NCBI GenBank assembly: GCA_963995525.1 | Contig: OZ023205.1 | Location: forward strand, 68,761,859-68,825,858 | Reading direction: 5' to 3' | Source of the DNA: Escarpia spicata | Lineage: Eukaryota; Annelida; Polychaeta; Sabellida; Siboglinidae | DNA: 64,000 nucleotides | Shown here: piece by piece, positions 40,523-53,640 of the stretch | Layout of the letters: every line of letters begins with the position of its first letter | How positions within the stretch are numbered: position 1 is the first letter of the stretch | The notes under the pieces: generated by a model | Told to the model about the DNA's origin: nothing | What the model saw: the letters and a program-made list of their open reading frames with translations, nothing else | The model's database searches: none | Position numbers and translations under genes: made by a program

Positions 40523-40699
40523 TGTAGTGATTCTGACATATAAAGACGACAAGACAACTTAGTAGAACCACAAAATCATGTATTCAATTCGAGCCCATCT
40601 GACAGACAAGATGGAGTCATTCACATGTCATTTTCTGTTCATATCGTATGTGCGAGTTACTCGCTAGATAGCGTACTGTCTTAGGTAGCGCTCATTACA
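40523..40699 (-). repeat. 3' LTR of gypsy element
   Basis: 177 bp, starts TGTAGTGATTCTGACATATA on the plus strand and ends CATTACA. Confidence 0.92.
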
Positions 40700-40798
40700 T
40701 CTCCCCTTGCAATTAAGCAATTACAACAGATTAAAGTAAACGGCCTGTCTCAGGCACAACATTGCCAACCGCTGGTGGTATTATTATGACCACACTAA

Positions 40799-43700
40799 CT
40801 AACACATTTCGATCAAGCGATCAGGCTTTTGGCCACGCCCGCGTCTCGCGGATCTGCGCAAGCCTGGGCTCTGAGGTACCGGAGTGGAACTCGACGGCAG
40901 CTCAGGCGGGTTGGACACAACACCCGGCTCAAGTGGCACGTCGACGGGCACAGGTGGGATCGGCTGGTTTGGCGGATCACCCTCACCCGTGGCCTGCAGG
41001 TGGCCTCGTTTGCGACGGTACACAGCACCTGATGACGTCTCAACCATGAACGACCGAGGCGTGTCGGCGGGAGTCGTCACCACGCCTTTCTCCGCCCAGT
41101 CGGCCTGTTGAGGAGTTTTCACCCTCACCTCGTCACCTGGCGACAAGGACGGTAACGAGCGCACACCGTGTCGACGATTGTAGTGGTGCGCGTACGAGCG
41201 TTTCGCACGCTCGTCGTGTTCGCGAACTTCCTCGTCACTGGATCGACACGGCTGAAGGGCTGACGGTGGCGTTGGCAGGTTCGTTTTGACATGTCTGCCA
41301 ATCAGGAGTTGGTTAGGGCTATGACGAGTGGCGGCCATGACCGTGTCTCGGTAGATTAACAAAGCCATCCACGGCTCACGTTGCCGAAGGATGCCCTTGG
41401 CCGACCTTACAGCCCGTTCCGCCTCCCCGTTGCTATTCGGGAGAAACGGACTCGACGTCGTGTGAGTGATGGCGTGTTCTTCCGTGAACGACTTAAACTC
41501 GGACGACACAAATTGCGGACCGTTGTCCGACACAATTTCGTCCGGAAGTCCGAACCGCGCAAAAACGTCCTTCATCTTCGCTAAGCAGGCCGCTGTTGTG
41601 GTACTCCGCACGTGAAGTACCTCAATCCACCTTGTGTAGTAATCTACCATGACGAGGTAGTTCTGACCTTGGTGGAGACACAGGTCGATCGCCACCTTCC
41701 CGAAAGGTCGCGAGGGAAGTGGTGTCGTCATCAACGGCTCTTTCTGCTGACTAGGCCTGTACGTCTGGCAATGCTCACAGGCCCCCACTACGCGTTTGAC
41801 GTCTCGCGTGATCTCCGGCCACCAAACCGACACCCTGACTCGCTCAAGACATTTCGTAACGCCCTGATGACCTCTATGGATCCTATCTAGCATGTCAGCT
41901 CGCATGCTGGCAGGTACGACGATTCTGCCTTCATACATCAGTAGGGCATTTGACGTTGACAAGAGGTTTCTGACATTGAAGAGACGTTTCAGGTTGTCAG
42001 GAACGTCCTGTTCATAGCGGGGCCACCCTGCTATGGTGTAGTGAATGGCGGCTTGAAGAGCGTTGAGTCATCACTCGTAGACGACTGCAGCTCGCTTCTC
42101 CTCCCGGGTGACACCGGAAGGTTCGACACAACGAGGTCAACGTGAGCCTTCACGTCGTCCTCCGTTGAAGAACGATGCATCTGCGGAGCGAGCGGACTCC
42201 GCGAGAGTGCGTCTGATATGACAAGGCTCTTCCCAGGCGAATACTCCGCCTTAGCGTTATATCGCATCAGTCGCATGAGAAGTCGTTGACATCTGAGTGG
42301 CGTGTTGTCAAGATCTTTATTGTTGATGAGGGGTACAAGCGGTTTGTGGTCTGTGAGTAATTTGAATTGACCCAGACCGCACAAGAACCGATCAAATTTC
42401 TCGCACGCCCACACCTCCGCCAAACACTCCTTTTCGATCTGGGCGTATCTCTGCTCAGCCGGAGTGAGGGATCTGGAGAGAATGCGACCGGCTTTCCTTC
42501 CTGCATGATCACTCCCCCGAGACCGTACGAACTGGCGTCTGCGCTCACTACGGTCGGCTTCGTTACGTCGTAATAGGCGAGCACTGGCGTTGACGACACC
42601 AGCTGCTTCAGCTTACTGAACGCATCCTCCTGGTCGGGACCCCATGCCCAGACCGCATCTCCTTTGAGCAGATCATTCAACGGACGAATGGCGACATGCA
42701 AGTCCGGTAAGTACGCACCCAAGTAATGGACCATACCGAGAATCAGCCTCAGAAGTGGCACAGACGTCAGACGAGGCAATTTCGTTATGGCCTCGACCTT
42801 TTCGTGGTCTGCTACAACGCCGTCTGGCGTAAACTTATGACCAAGGAACGTAATTTCCTTTTGACCATAGTGACACTTATCCTCGTTTAGCTTTAGGCCT
42901 GCTGCCCGAAGCACTTTAAGGACTTCCGCGAGGCGCGTCTCGTGCTCGGCCTCGTCTTTCCCATACACTAGAATGTCGTCCATGTATACTATTGTGCCCT
43001 CGAGCCCCGCGAGGATTTCGACCATCTTCCTCATGAAGATATCCGGGGCAGAGGTAATCCCGAAGGGCAGTCGCTTGTAGCAGTAACGACCGAAGGGCGT
43101 TATGAACGTCGTCAGCTCTTGGCTTGACGACTCAAGAGGGATTTGGTAGAAACCACTCTCGGCGTCCAATGACGAGAACACCGTAGCGCCCGACAAACGC
43201 GACGTCACGTCCTCCAGGGTGGGTAGGATGTACCTCTCCCTACGCACATGCTGGTTGAGCTTTTTCAAATCGACGCACAGTCGGACCTTCCCCGACTTTT
43301 TTACGACAGGCACCATGGGAGCACACCACGGCGTTGGCTTTGTGATAGCCTCAATAACCCCTGCAGATACCAGACGGTCCAATTCCTCCTTGACCTTGGG
43401 GAGAATTGGGATAGGCACTCTGCGGGCGACTCTGAGGGCTGATGGCTGCGCGTCTTCCTTCAGGATGATCCTCACCGGCTCTGTTTTCAGACAACCGACG
43501 CCGTCTGTAATAGCGTCTAGTTTTCTGACAAGACTCATTCGCGAAGCAACCCCACGACTCAGCAGGTTCTCCACGTCATTTGCGACAACGATGACGCGAA
43601 AGTGATAGGTGGTGCCTTTGACCTCTGTGCTGGCGATGAACTGCCCGCGACAGTCCAATGGACCACCTGGACTGTTGAGGTTTGCACTGATCGCCTTGAA

Positions 43701-44657
43701 AGGCGGTCGCGGCCTCAGCATGACGTAGCTCGCGTGCGACATCACCGTAACGTCGGCACCCGTGTCGATTGTAAAGGTCACAGGACGACCTTTGAGGTCG
43801 AGGTCAACTTTCCACGCTGGACTGCTGTCATCGCAACTGACCGACCCGCAGAAGTACTCCTCGTCCGGCTGCACTTTCACCTCGCGAATGGATGACGACT
43901 TGGCGCGACACATCTTCTCAAAGTGACCTGTCTTGCGACACCGATTGCACGTCTTCCCCTTAGCGGGGCCCGGCGAGCGATGCACATAGCCACATTGGCC
44001 ACATGGCGTTTTCGCGACGACTTCCTCTCTCACGCCTCTCTGACTGTGGCGCTGATGACGACTAGCTTGCTGTTTACGCTCTTTTCTTTTTACAAAGTTC
44101 ACGTTTGACATCGGCACAGTGTTCTGACTTTTGACTAACTCACTGTGTCTCGCGCTGTCGACTGCTTTCTCCAACGTCAGATCGTCTTGCTCCAACTGAA
44201 GTTTCTGCGACATTTCTTTGTCGAGCATGCCGCTTATGAGTCGATCGCACACGTTCTCTTCTTCTTTTTGATCGAACCGACAGTGAGCCGCGAGGTTATG
44301 CAAACAACGCACAAACGCTTCAATTGACTCACCCTGTTGCTGAGAACGTTGGTAGAAAATTGCACGCTCATATATTGTGTTTCTCTTTGGCACGAAATAT
44401 TCGTCGAACTTTTGCATCACTGTGACAAAGTCATTTCGAGGGTCTCTGGCGCCCTCTGACGGCTACGCAAACTTGAACGATTTGAAAATGTTCTCGGCTT
44501 GTCTGCCCATGGCGTATATGAGCGACGCAACTTGCACCTCTGGATCGTCTTTATGCAGTGACGTTGCGATCCTGAACCGCATAATCCGCTCTTTCCATTC
44601 CGGCCATTTGGACGGGGCGTCGAATGACATCGACTCTGGCGGGTTAAATTTCGGCAT
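40799..44657 (-). pseudogene. Gypsy gag-pol polyprotein, disabled
   Basis: Starting at the ATG at 44657, Gag (MPKFNPPESMSF) runs to an in-frame stop at 44463-44465 and resumes in the same frame. Next come two zinc-binding clusters (CNRCRKTGHFEKMC near 43910-43950), protease (FTIDTGADVTVMS near 43745-43785) and reverse transcriptase with YMDDILVYG near 42960-42990. RNase H ([11 protein letters not shown]) follows. A frameshift at about 42480 and another at about 42045 lead to the integrase, with an HxxH-CxxC zinc finger (41890-41765) and a core with catalytic Asp, Asp and Glu (VAIDLC, VSDNGPQF, NSNGEAERA). A C-terminal domain without a clear chromodomain ends the protein at 40799. All domains are in gypsy order. 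Confidence 0.9.
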
Positions 44658-44775
44658 TTTATTTTCCGTTCAAATTTACTGACTGACCGTACAAATTCGC
44701 TGATCGTTCGAATTCACTGACTGACCGTTGACGACGGACTGTCGACTGGCAAGGTTTACTAACCCGCTGCCACCA

Positions 44776-44957
44776 TGTAGTGATTCTGACATATAAAGAC
44801 GACAAGACAACTTAGAAGAACCACAAAATCATGTATTAAATTCGAGCCCATCTGACAGACAAGATGGAGTCATTCACATGTCATTTTCTGTTCATATCGT
44901 ATGTGCGAGTTACTCGCTAGAGTAGATGGCGTACTGTCTTAGGTAGCGCTTATTACA
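44776..44957 (-). repeat. 5' LTR of gypsy element
   Basis: 182 bp, almost identical to the other LTR; it has a few extra bases (CTAGAGTAGATGGCG against CTAGATAGCG). Confidence 0.92.
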
Positions 44958-45590
44958 AAGACTATTGCAACAGCGCTTGTTAGCAGCAGACTTGACTATT
45001 GCAATTCCCTCCTTTATAATATCGCTAGCAAGGATATCACAAAACTTCAGCGTGTCCAAAATTGTCTAGCAAGAGTAGTTACAAGATCACCTCGTTTTTC
45101 TCGCTCTGTGCCACTTTTGAAGTCTTTGCATTGGCTTCCTGTACGATATCGTATAATATTTAAGATCTGTACCATTACATACCAGGCACTGTCCAATAAG
45201 CAACCATCTTATTTGCATTTATTGCTTACTCCTGTAAGACAATCTATCCAGCTTCGATCATCTAGTTCTGACCTACTTTTTGTTCCTAGAGTCAACATTA
45301 ACATTGGAACTAGGGCTTTTTCTGTTGCTGCACCAACTCTTTGGAATATGCTTCCTCTTAGTGTTAGATCAGTTGAAAATTAAAAAAAATTCCGTCGTCA
45401 TTTAAAAACGTATCTTTACAACCTTGCTTATCCACCGTAGCTCCTTAGCGCCTTGACCCATCTGTTGACAACTGGAAAACTACTTATGGATTTTGAGATT
45501 GAACAACCCTTTTGTTTTGATGCGCCTCTGAGCTTGGTTTCCAAGGATTTAGGCGCAACAGAAGTTATCTTATTATTATTATTAATTAGT
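44958..45590 (+). mobile_element. L2-like LINE, 3' piece split by gypsy element
   Basis: It encodes SRLDYCNSLLYNIASKDITK, then LKSLHWLPVRYRIIFKICTI, then LWNMLPLSVRS, with a stop soon after. The 3' end is a TTATTATTATTA tail at 45570-45587. Except for the stop near the end it is open, so the copy was fairly young when the gypsy element inserted. Confidence 0.85.
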
Positions 45591-48550
45591 AATAAAACAC
45601 ATATACTTGCCTTGTTTCTAATTCCTTAATACAGACTGTATACATGTATAACTATTAGACTAATTGTTTCCAAACAATTATACAACCAATTATCAGTTAT
45701 AAATGAATAAACTAAATAATGACTAATACTATATCATTATAGGAATGTCGACATAATGATTCCATGAAAATGCACTAAAATTAAATAATTCTACTGTGAA
45801 AACACCTGCTAAGTGTCACATATATAAGCTGGACTTGTCTAGATTGGCAAAGTAAGTGTATTTGCTAGCAACACTTAGATATCAACATAACGCATTGGTT
45901 AAACTAATCTTCTGCTAACCTATCCTATAAATATATAAGTTACCCATTACACTGGGCGTTAAAGGCCCTTAGTAGAAACTCATTACTGCCCTGCTAAACT
46001 CAGTGGGCAGTCGGTCTATCCACTGACAGTCAACATGCTGTCCCTACTCGATCCCTGGGGAATAGCGATACCCGACACCCGCTGCAGACACATTACACAA
46101 CCTACTGTGCCAACATCTCAGCAGGGAACATATCAACACAATGATCTCCTATTGAGCATTAAAGACTCACACTAATTACTAGATTAGGTACCATGCAATT
46201 GTGTAGATAGTACTTCCTTATCCCGAAACGTGAATTAAACCTGTGTATATCATAATACACAACATATGTAAGTGCTGGGGGAATTCCACCCACACTGTCA
46301 CTGTATTGCGAGATAATTACCCTGATCTGCTGTTAGTTCTGGTGCAATCCACCCACCTTATATTTTGATTTGTATTGTTCTTTCTGCCAAAACACGAAAC
46401 CTCGTGGGAAAATACTGGAGCATTACGTCCGTCCAGCTTCTCTCAGAAACTCTGTGATGGCGTCTCTTGCATAACCCTGGCTTGGTGACTTGGTAAAAAA
46501 GTGACACCGCAGAGGAAGCTGACTTAATTATAAGCATTTCCAGCCCGTAGGTGTTACACTGGTGAAATGGGGGTCTACAGACTTAACACACTAAACGTAA
46601 TGAGAACAAAAAGAGTAAATAATTAAGTCGAACTGCAGATCCCGCGTAAACCTCTGACTGGATCGCAAAAGCTGTGACGCAGAACTCAATTAACTTTGCG
46701 ATTGGCGTATTTTTTGGAGTCGGGTTTGTGCTTATTGCGTTAGCTAATGGTATCTACTATCTGTCCATCTCTTCGTCTGCCTTACCTGTCTTATTTCCCA
46801 TGCAATATTCATTGAAAGCTTGTTTTTATGACCCTCCTTTAAAAAAGCGAAACCCCCACTAAAACCAAAGTAGGCATGGTGACGGTGTCTGCGACTGCCC
46901 ATAGCTTTGCGAGTCTAAGCTGCAGTTCACACTATATACTTAGAAGAGGCTAGGAACGATTTCCTTTGCCAACTTTGAACGTTGATCAGTGCAAATCTTG
47001 TATAGCATCGCCAAGATTGGGCACTGCTATATGAGGAGGCGGAGCAAGATGAAACACAGTTGCTAATCTTTGGACAACGCGGCAAACATATTTGCCACAG
47101 CAGCCGAGAAAGCGAGGACCTGGTTCATCGGTAGCATGTAAGCGTCGGCAGCCTTGGCAAACTCCACGAACTCCACCCGCAATACGTCTGACCTAAGTTG
47201 CTCATCCTCTCACCTAAGTCGTCGTTGTTTCCTAGTATTCGTCCAAATTGCCTTCGGATGCCACTTTCCGTCTACCCTTGTGCGTCCAATACTCCATGGA
47301 TATTTTCAGATTCCGCTAGGCCGTTGTCTTTATTCATCCCCGGGGCTTGCCCAATCACGTTGTACCGTATTATCTTGACTTACATTATAATTAGACTAAT
47401 AGTTTGTCACGGAATCTGAACGTCAGAAGGTTCCCATATACAACATGCTGACATTCTAAATAATAGCCATTTGGGCTTTTAAGACAGTATTTTGTAGTGT
47501 TACTCACACGCCAGTTAGCCATGATTTGAATTTATGAATACTAAGTAGCCCTACCAGTATGAAACACACTACTTCAACTAGGCATACATTTGTAAAACAT
47601 TGTGGTGATGGCGTGCGCTGTGAGAGTACTCAAAATGGGCATTGTAACCGTAAGCCGAGAATAAATCATATCTGAGCTAATTTAAAAAATGGGCCAAGTC
47701 GCCCTGAAGTCCTTTGGACTAATACGTCTATATGTGACCCCGGCTGACCAAATGAGTGATAAGTCGGAAACATTGTAACATAGTTTTCTTACAACCTTGT
47801 AAAGGTTTGGTAGGGTGCTTTACACGGTTTCAAAAATTATGACTGCTACAAAAATTGGCGAAGTTTTGGAGCATTGAACATGGTAGGGGTCAAAAAGTGA
47901 AAATGAAGAAAACGGCTGTTGAAGTTTTACATTATATATGCAAATGGATTGCATAGAAATATTACATGCACAACATTTAAATGTGGCACACAGTATATAA
48001 TGTGTATGTTATGTTGCAATGATACCCTGGAAGTACAAATGTGCTGCTACAAAGACTTATCAAGTTATGCCAGATTATGTCTTTATGTGTAAAACTAAGA
48101 GGACAGATTATTTGAGAACAAAAGGTAGACTCACTGTTTGACACAGTTTACAACCTACAGGCAACAGTCCAGTTTAACAGGGGTCTAGTGGCTTAATGCT
48201 GTCTGTTGACACAAGCTACTGCCAGTGACCAATTACAGATTAGTCACAGTTTCCATCAAACAATAGCAGGCACAGAACCTTAGCTCCATAGCTGGGTGTA
48301 ATACACAACCAGAGCCACCACTGATTCATGGTCAAATAGATTAGCTCAATGCACCAACTAAGACAATACACAACACTGCGAGTGACAGTGTCCAGAGTGA
48401 GGCCTAAGCAATGTCCTCATTGCTGAATATATCAATTAAACCTGCCAAGTGGGTGACATTCTGCACAAGTGTTCATTAATCCTTAGTGATTGTTCAAAAC
48501 ACCAGACTGACCACATACCTAAACAAAGCGAATGTAATAGGTGAAGAACA
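45591..48550. other. No gene seen in 3 kb
   Basis: Mostly AT-rich sequence with short open frames and no recognised family. A TGTGACCCCGGCTGACCAAA motif at 47733 resembles the end of the MITE in GALNT intron 9. A block at 48170-48300 (TTTAACAGGGGTCTAGTGGC) recurs in direct orientation at 49430-49560. Confidence 0.35.
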
Positions 48551-48554
48551 GGCA

Positions 48555-49000
48555 GTGTTCAGATAGGGGTATTGGTTGAATTGTATTTGTCTCGACGCAA
48601 AAGGCTTTATTGTGTCTTCATCGATTATAAGAAAGCATTTGATTTAGTAGACCGGTCCTCACTGTGGTCTAAGATAATTTCATGCGGTATTAATGGTAAT
48701 GTGTTGAAAGTTGAATACAACATGTACAAAAATGCTAAATCATGTATAAATCAGGGCCAGGCTGTGTCAGCCTTCTTCTCGTGTGATGTAGAGGTATGGC
48801 AAGAAGAAAACTTGTGTCCTTTGTTATTTGCTATTTACCTGAATCATTTTGAACACTGTTAGTCACAATTATAACGGACTTGACATGGCAGCTGGTGAAA
48901 TTTACAACAACCTTAGTGATGGTGGTGTAGTATAGTAGAACATACATTTTGTATGTTCTACTATATGCTGATGACACTAGAATGATTCAATCAAATACAG
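48555..49000 (+). mobile_element. LINE reverse transcriptase fragment, second family
   Basis: It encodes LYCVFIDYKKAFDLVDRSSL and ENLCPLLFAIYLNHFE. After an insertion the catalytic motif LYADDT follows at 48957-48980. The motif set differs from the CR1-like copies. A perfect inverted repeat interrupts it just before YADD. Confidence 0.7.
48931..48965. repeat. Perfect 16-bp inverted repeat with 3-base loop
   Basis: TATAGTAGAACATACA, loop TTT, then TGTATGTTCTACTATA. The right arm is the LINE coding sequence; the left arm is an inverted copy of it. Confidence 0.9.
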
Positions 49001-49969
49001 ATTTCTTGCTTGTGTATAGCGGAACTATGTCAACTCTTCTAATGGTTGACATTTGGTTGTTTCAGGTGTCAACTATATGGTGAATCTGTAATTATTAGTC
49101 TATATTGATACAATTGATTTACACAGTACTATGTCTACTCAAGGCATGGCAAGCGTAAACAGAACAGTAGGATGCATTTGATATCAATAAAGTGTAGGAT
49201 ATTTCACTCTATAGTTGTCCAGAATATAAATTTTCTGTTTGTCACCAACAGGTGACAGAATATAAATTTTCTATGTTTGTCACCTACATGTTTCTACAGA
49301 CAATACATCTTTAACCAATAGACACCACAGTCACACCATTTTATAATAATTAATTGAACATAAAAATAAACACAACTTGCAATTATAGAAAATCAATAGT
49401 TTTGAAGATACAGTTTAAAAGTTTTAGGCAACTGTTCTGTCTAACAGGGGTCAAGTGTGTCTACTCTGCCTGGGCCCTGTGACCAATTAAATATTAGTCA
49501 AGGTCTCAATGGGACAATAGCACTAGGCTGCAGAGTTTAGTCATGTTGCTGGCTTTCTGGCACAATAAACAAAATCTACTGTTGGGGGTGATCTCAAGAA
49601 CCCTTCTCAAAACCACATCACTAGATAATGTAAAACTTTTGCACTTTGGGGGCCGCTTAGGTGCCCTTAGAATGATTCAATCAAATACAGATTTCTTGTA
49701 TATAGGTGGTAGCACTTTAAGATACATCTATGCAAAATTTAAAAAAAAAGTTGCTGAACAGTTTTTGAAAAAATAGGCAAAATGTAATTTTTTTACAGTT
49801 TTGGGATCCTTGGAGGCCCTAGGGAGCCCTTAAAATGATTCAATCAAATACAGATTTATCGTGCATAGTGGCAGTGCCCTAAGATAGGTATACCAACAAT
49901 TAGAGAAAAGTTGTTGAACGGTTTCTGAGATACGGCACCTAACGGCGGACGGCGAACGCAGAGTGATGG
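49001..49969. other. No gene seen; dispersed short repeats
   Basis: The sequence AATGATTCAATCAAATACAGAT occurs at about 48980, 49671 and 49836. AGAATATAAATTTTCT occurs at about 49213 and 49258. Otherwise unassigned. Confidence 0.35.
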
Positions 49970-52373
49970 CAATAGTCCCTTGGACAAGTTTTTTGTTTTA
50001 GTTCAAGATACATTCCTTTCTCAACATGTGCTAGAACCAACCAGGGGTGAGAATGTGTTAGACATAGTTTTGTCCTCACAGAATGAATTAGTTGACAATG
50101 TCAAGATATGTGAGCCACTGGGGAGTAACGATCACAACCAGATACATTTTACCATCAAAGTAAAATCAGAAAGGAATAGTAAAAAACAGTATAGGAGAAA
50201 TTTCCACAAAGGATAAGGACATGAGGATATATTTAGCAAAGATAGACTGGAATAAAACACTGAAAAATAAGACGGCAACAGAATGCTGGAATATATTAAA
50301 GAGTGAAATTTAGTGCATAGTCGATAAATTTGTACCCTTCAAAAAACAAGGAAAACGGTCCAAAAAGAAACACTTATCGAAAGAAGCCATTAGACAAATT
50401 AAGTATAAACAAATGATGTGGAAGTCATATAGATGTACTGGAAATGATGAAGACTACAACAGTTATAAAGAAGCACTTAACCAAGTTACAGCTGAACTTA
50501 GAAATTCAAAGAGAAGCTATGAACAACAATTAGTTAGTAATATAAAACATGACAGCAAGAGTTTTTATGCGTATGTTCGAAACAAACAGAAAGTTCAAGA
50601 TAAGGTCGGTCCTCTAGAAGATAGTGCTGGAAATATAATATCAGAGGGATTCTTAATAACAGAAGACCTGAATGAGTACTTTAGTTCAGTGTTTACCAGG
50701 GAAGATATTAGTTCACTGCCAGTACCAGAGGCTAAGTTCAAGGGGGCAGATTCAGACTATTTAGGACAATTAATTGTAACCCCGGAAATGGTAGCTAAGA
50801 AAATGAGGGCTATGAAGGATAATAAATCACCTGGAGTGGATGGTATTCCACCCAAACTACTATTGGAAATTGTAGAACAAATTAGCATACCGCTTGCAAC
50901 AGTTTTCAACTTGTCATTAGAAGAGGGAGTGGTTCCTTTAGAATGGAAAGAAGCAAACATTATATCGTTATTCAAAAAATATTCGAGAAACAAGTCAGAG
51001 AACTATAGACCAGTGAGTTTAACATCAGTGATTTGTAAATTATTAGAAAGACTAATTATAGATCACATGGTGGAGTTTCTTGTTAAACAAAACTTGATAA
51101 ACCCATCTCAACATGGTTTTTTTTAAAGCGAGGTCATGCTTAACAAATATGTTATGTTTTTGGAAGACATCACTAAGTGGGTAGATGTGGGATCACCAGT
51201 ACATATCGTCTACTTAGATTTTCAAAAAGCTTTCGACAATGTACCACATCAAAGATTACTGCTTAAAGTAAAGGCCCATGGCATAGGAAATGGTATAATA
51301 AACTGGATAGAACAATGGCTGATTGACAGAAGACAGTGTGTAGTAGTTGATGGGGAGGCTTTAAACTGGAAATCGGTATGGAGTGGGGTACCACAGGGAT
51401 CAGTATTAGGACCTATATTATTCTTAATATATATCAACGATTTGGATGATGAAATAACAAGCAAGGTGTTTAAATTTGCGGATGATACAAAAGTGTTTAG
51501 AAGGATTAAAAGTGATGGAGATAGACAGCATTTACAAGATGATCTTGACAGGTTGATCAAATGGTCTGAAAAGTGGCAAATGCTGTTCAATTTTGGGAAA
51601 TGTAAATGCCTCCACACAGGACATGGGAACGAAGAGGTAAATATACAATGGGGGGTACTGTACTAAGTTCTACTGTAAAAGAAAAGGACTTAGGGTTAAC
51701 CATTAGTGCTAATATGAAGGTTTCAGAGCAGTGCGGAATTGCAGCTTCAAAGGGAAATCAAATCCTTGGATTAATTAGGCGAAACATAACGTATAAGGAA
51801 AAAGAGCTAATAATACCGCTGTACAAAACAATAGTTACGCCTCATTTAGAATATTGTATTCAAGCGTGGAGGCCATATCGCAGGAAGGACATAGATATGC
51901 TAGAAAGAGTGCAGAGGAGAGCAACTAAAATGATACCAAAACTGAGGGATCTTAGTTACGAAATACGCCTAAAAAATGCGGTTTAACAACACTAGAGACC
52001 AGGAGATTGAGAGGAGATCAGATAGAAGTGTTTAAAATATTGAAGGGTTATGAAAATATTGATAGAAATATTTTTTTCTCAGTTAAGAAAGATAAAAGGA
52101 CCAGAGGACATGAACTTACATTAGCAAAGGAGCAGAGTAGATTGGATATAAGAAAGTTTTCATTTTCACAAAGGACTGTAAATGAATGGAACAGATTACC
52201 TGCTGATTGTGTGGGTGCTAGTAGCGTGAATGTTTAAAAATAAAATCGACACATACTTCAGACGGGCGGGATACACATAGATAAAAGGGTCGTACTCTCG
52301 ATAAGCCAAAGGGCTTCCTTGTCCACCTGCCACCTAGAGTTAATTCTCTGGGTGGCAATCTTGTTAAATCTTG
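49970..52373 (+). mobile_element. CR1-like LINE copy B, endonuclease end plus reverse transcriptase
   Basis: The copy begins in the C-terminal part of the apurinic endonuclease (ENVLDIVLSSQNELVDN, then EPLGSNDHNQIHF). It runs through a linker (one in-frame stop at about 50311) into the full reverse transcriptase: KSPGVDGIPPKLLLEIVEQ, NYRPVSLTSVICKLLERLI, YLDFQKAFDNVPHQRLL, GVPQGSVLGPILF and KFADDTKVF. Frameshifts at about 51130 and 51640, and others near the 3' end, disable it. The tail is TTGTTAAATC-like at 52357-52372. It is the longest of the three copies of this family in the window. Confidence 0.9.
50413..51126 (+). pseudogene. LINE reverse transcriptase, N-terminal piece (copy B)
   Basis: 237 open codons from the linker helix through the fingers domain, ending at a stop created by an extra T in the TTTTTTTT run at about 51116-51125. 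In copy C the same reading passes through this place without interruption. Confidence 0.8.
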
Positions 52374-52970
52374 GACCGTCGGCCAAAGGACTAAAAACTT
52401 TCAAAAAAATTGACTTTGTGCATAATGATCTTCCCCGGGCAGCCTTGTTCAGTTTACCATTGAAATTCGATTGATACAGTCGATTGTTCTTTGTTGAGTT
52501 CCTGTATCATATTTGTAACTCATCACAAATAGTTTAACAATAACCTGCTCCTGGTACCTGTATCATTTCGGAGTGGCTATTCGTTCGGATACGGTTGAAT
52601 ATACTGGTGGACTATTTGACATGGATACTGTTTTTTTTATTTAATCTTGAAACTACCTGCTTTCTGAACCTTTTGTACGGGGCCATGAGCAATTACTGTT
52701 TGAATGACGCCTTACAAATGTCACGATTTTATTGTTGGGCAGGTGCTGTGGAAGCTGGCATAGTGTGCAAGCACCACGAAGTTTGAACCATAGAGGAATA
52801 CCGAGAGGATGTTGCTTTGGTAAAATCCGAGTTTGTTCTATCGGGAGTACACTGAAGATCTCCTCAGCAGTTCTAAATTTGCAATTGCTTATTTGGCTTT
52901 TTCCAATCGTATGTTGATGGCTTATGCACTACTTAGAGACTGATGGGCATGCTGCCCAGGTAAATATTTA
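52374..52970. other. No gene seen
   Basis: Unassigned sequence between two LINE copies. Confidence 0.3.
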
Positions 52971-52974
52971 AAAC

Positions 52975-53640
52975 CAATTACAATGGCTTGGTTGCTTGTT
53001 TTCCTCTATACCGGGTCTCGAGTGAGATAGCAAGGCGAGGCCATCTGCATAGAATAGATCTTCGAGTGAAGAGCAAAGGTTCAATCTGATGCCTGTCCGC
53101 TATTGGGTGATCGCATTTTGTTGTCTAGTCGATGGCTAAGGTGAATACCCCGATGGCATGACACACCCTTGTTGGACGCCTGATTTCACCGTGAATAATT
53201 TTGTTCGGTAATTATGATTAGGCCTACCTGCTGTGTGAAGTAGTCCAGACATCAGGGAGTTCTTCGTTTTCTCTACATTTCCACAATGAGAGGGTGAGGG
53301 ATCACGGGTGCATTTTCTTGGCCAATTGAAACTTCTGCGCTTTGCGAGTCTGTTTCTGGAGCTTTGTTGTTCACCAGAGTGAATATTGCTGCACTAGTCT
53401 CTATTTTGATTGATGGGGACGTTTCTCCATGTCCCTTTTCTGCAAACTGGATGTCTGCTCGGTGTTGTGGATCCAGTCTGTTTGGTACTTCATTGAAGTG
53501 CTCCGTCCACCTACGGTCTGTTTTCTCTTCATTGGTCAGCAACCTTCCTTCTTTGTCCATGACGGGGGGTTGACCTTGTAGTTGGTGTTTTTTACCCAGT
53601 GCTCACCTCTTGCCAAGAAGCGGCTGTTACAGCCTCCATT
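52975..53640 (-). mobile_element. LINE reverse transcriptase fragments, third family, antisense
   Basis: On the minus strand one frame reads GRLLTNEEKTDRRWTEHFNE and continues to NNKAPETDS, the start of a non-LTR reverse transcriptase. Further on, QQGCVMPSG and ADGLALLSHS (about 53018-53050, active form YADDLALLSHS) are readable. The central part is deleted and the Asp pair is mutated. Confidence 0.65.

Larger units (their letters stand above)
40523..44957 (-). mobile_element. Gypsy-type LTR retrotransposon, nearly complete
   Basis: Two LTRs (40523-40699, 44776-44957) flank a gag-pol region on the minus strand. A 5-bp duplication AAGAC (40518-40522 and 44958-44962) marks the insertion. The LTRs have TG...CA ends in both orientations. 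Next to the 5' LTR (right side) lies TGGTGGCAGCGGG, the likely primer-binding site. Next to the 3' LTR (left side) lies GCAAGGGGAGA, the polypurine tract. The LTRs differ by a few bases and indels, so insertion was fairly recent, but the coding region has one stop and two frameshifts. Confidence 0.92.

Noticed and set aside
46674..47419. Small hydrophobic open frames
   Set aside because: Composition-driven; no start context, splice sites or similarity.
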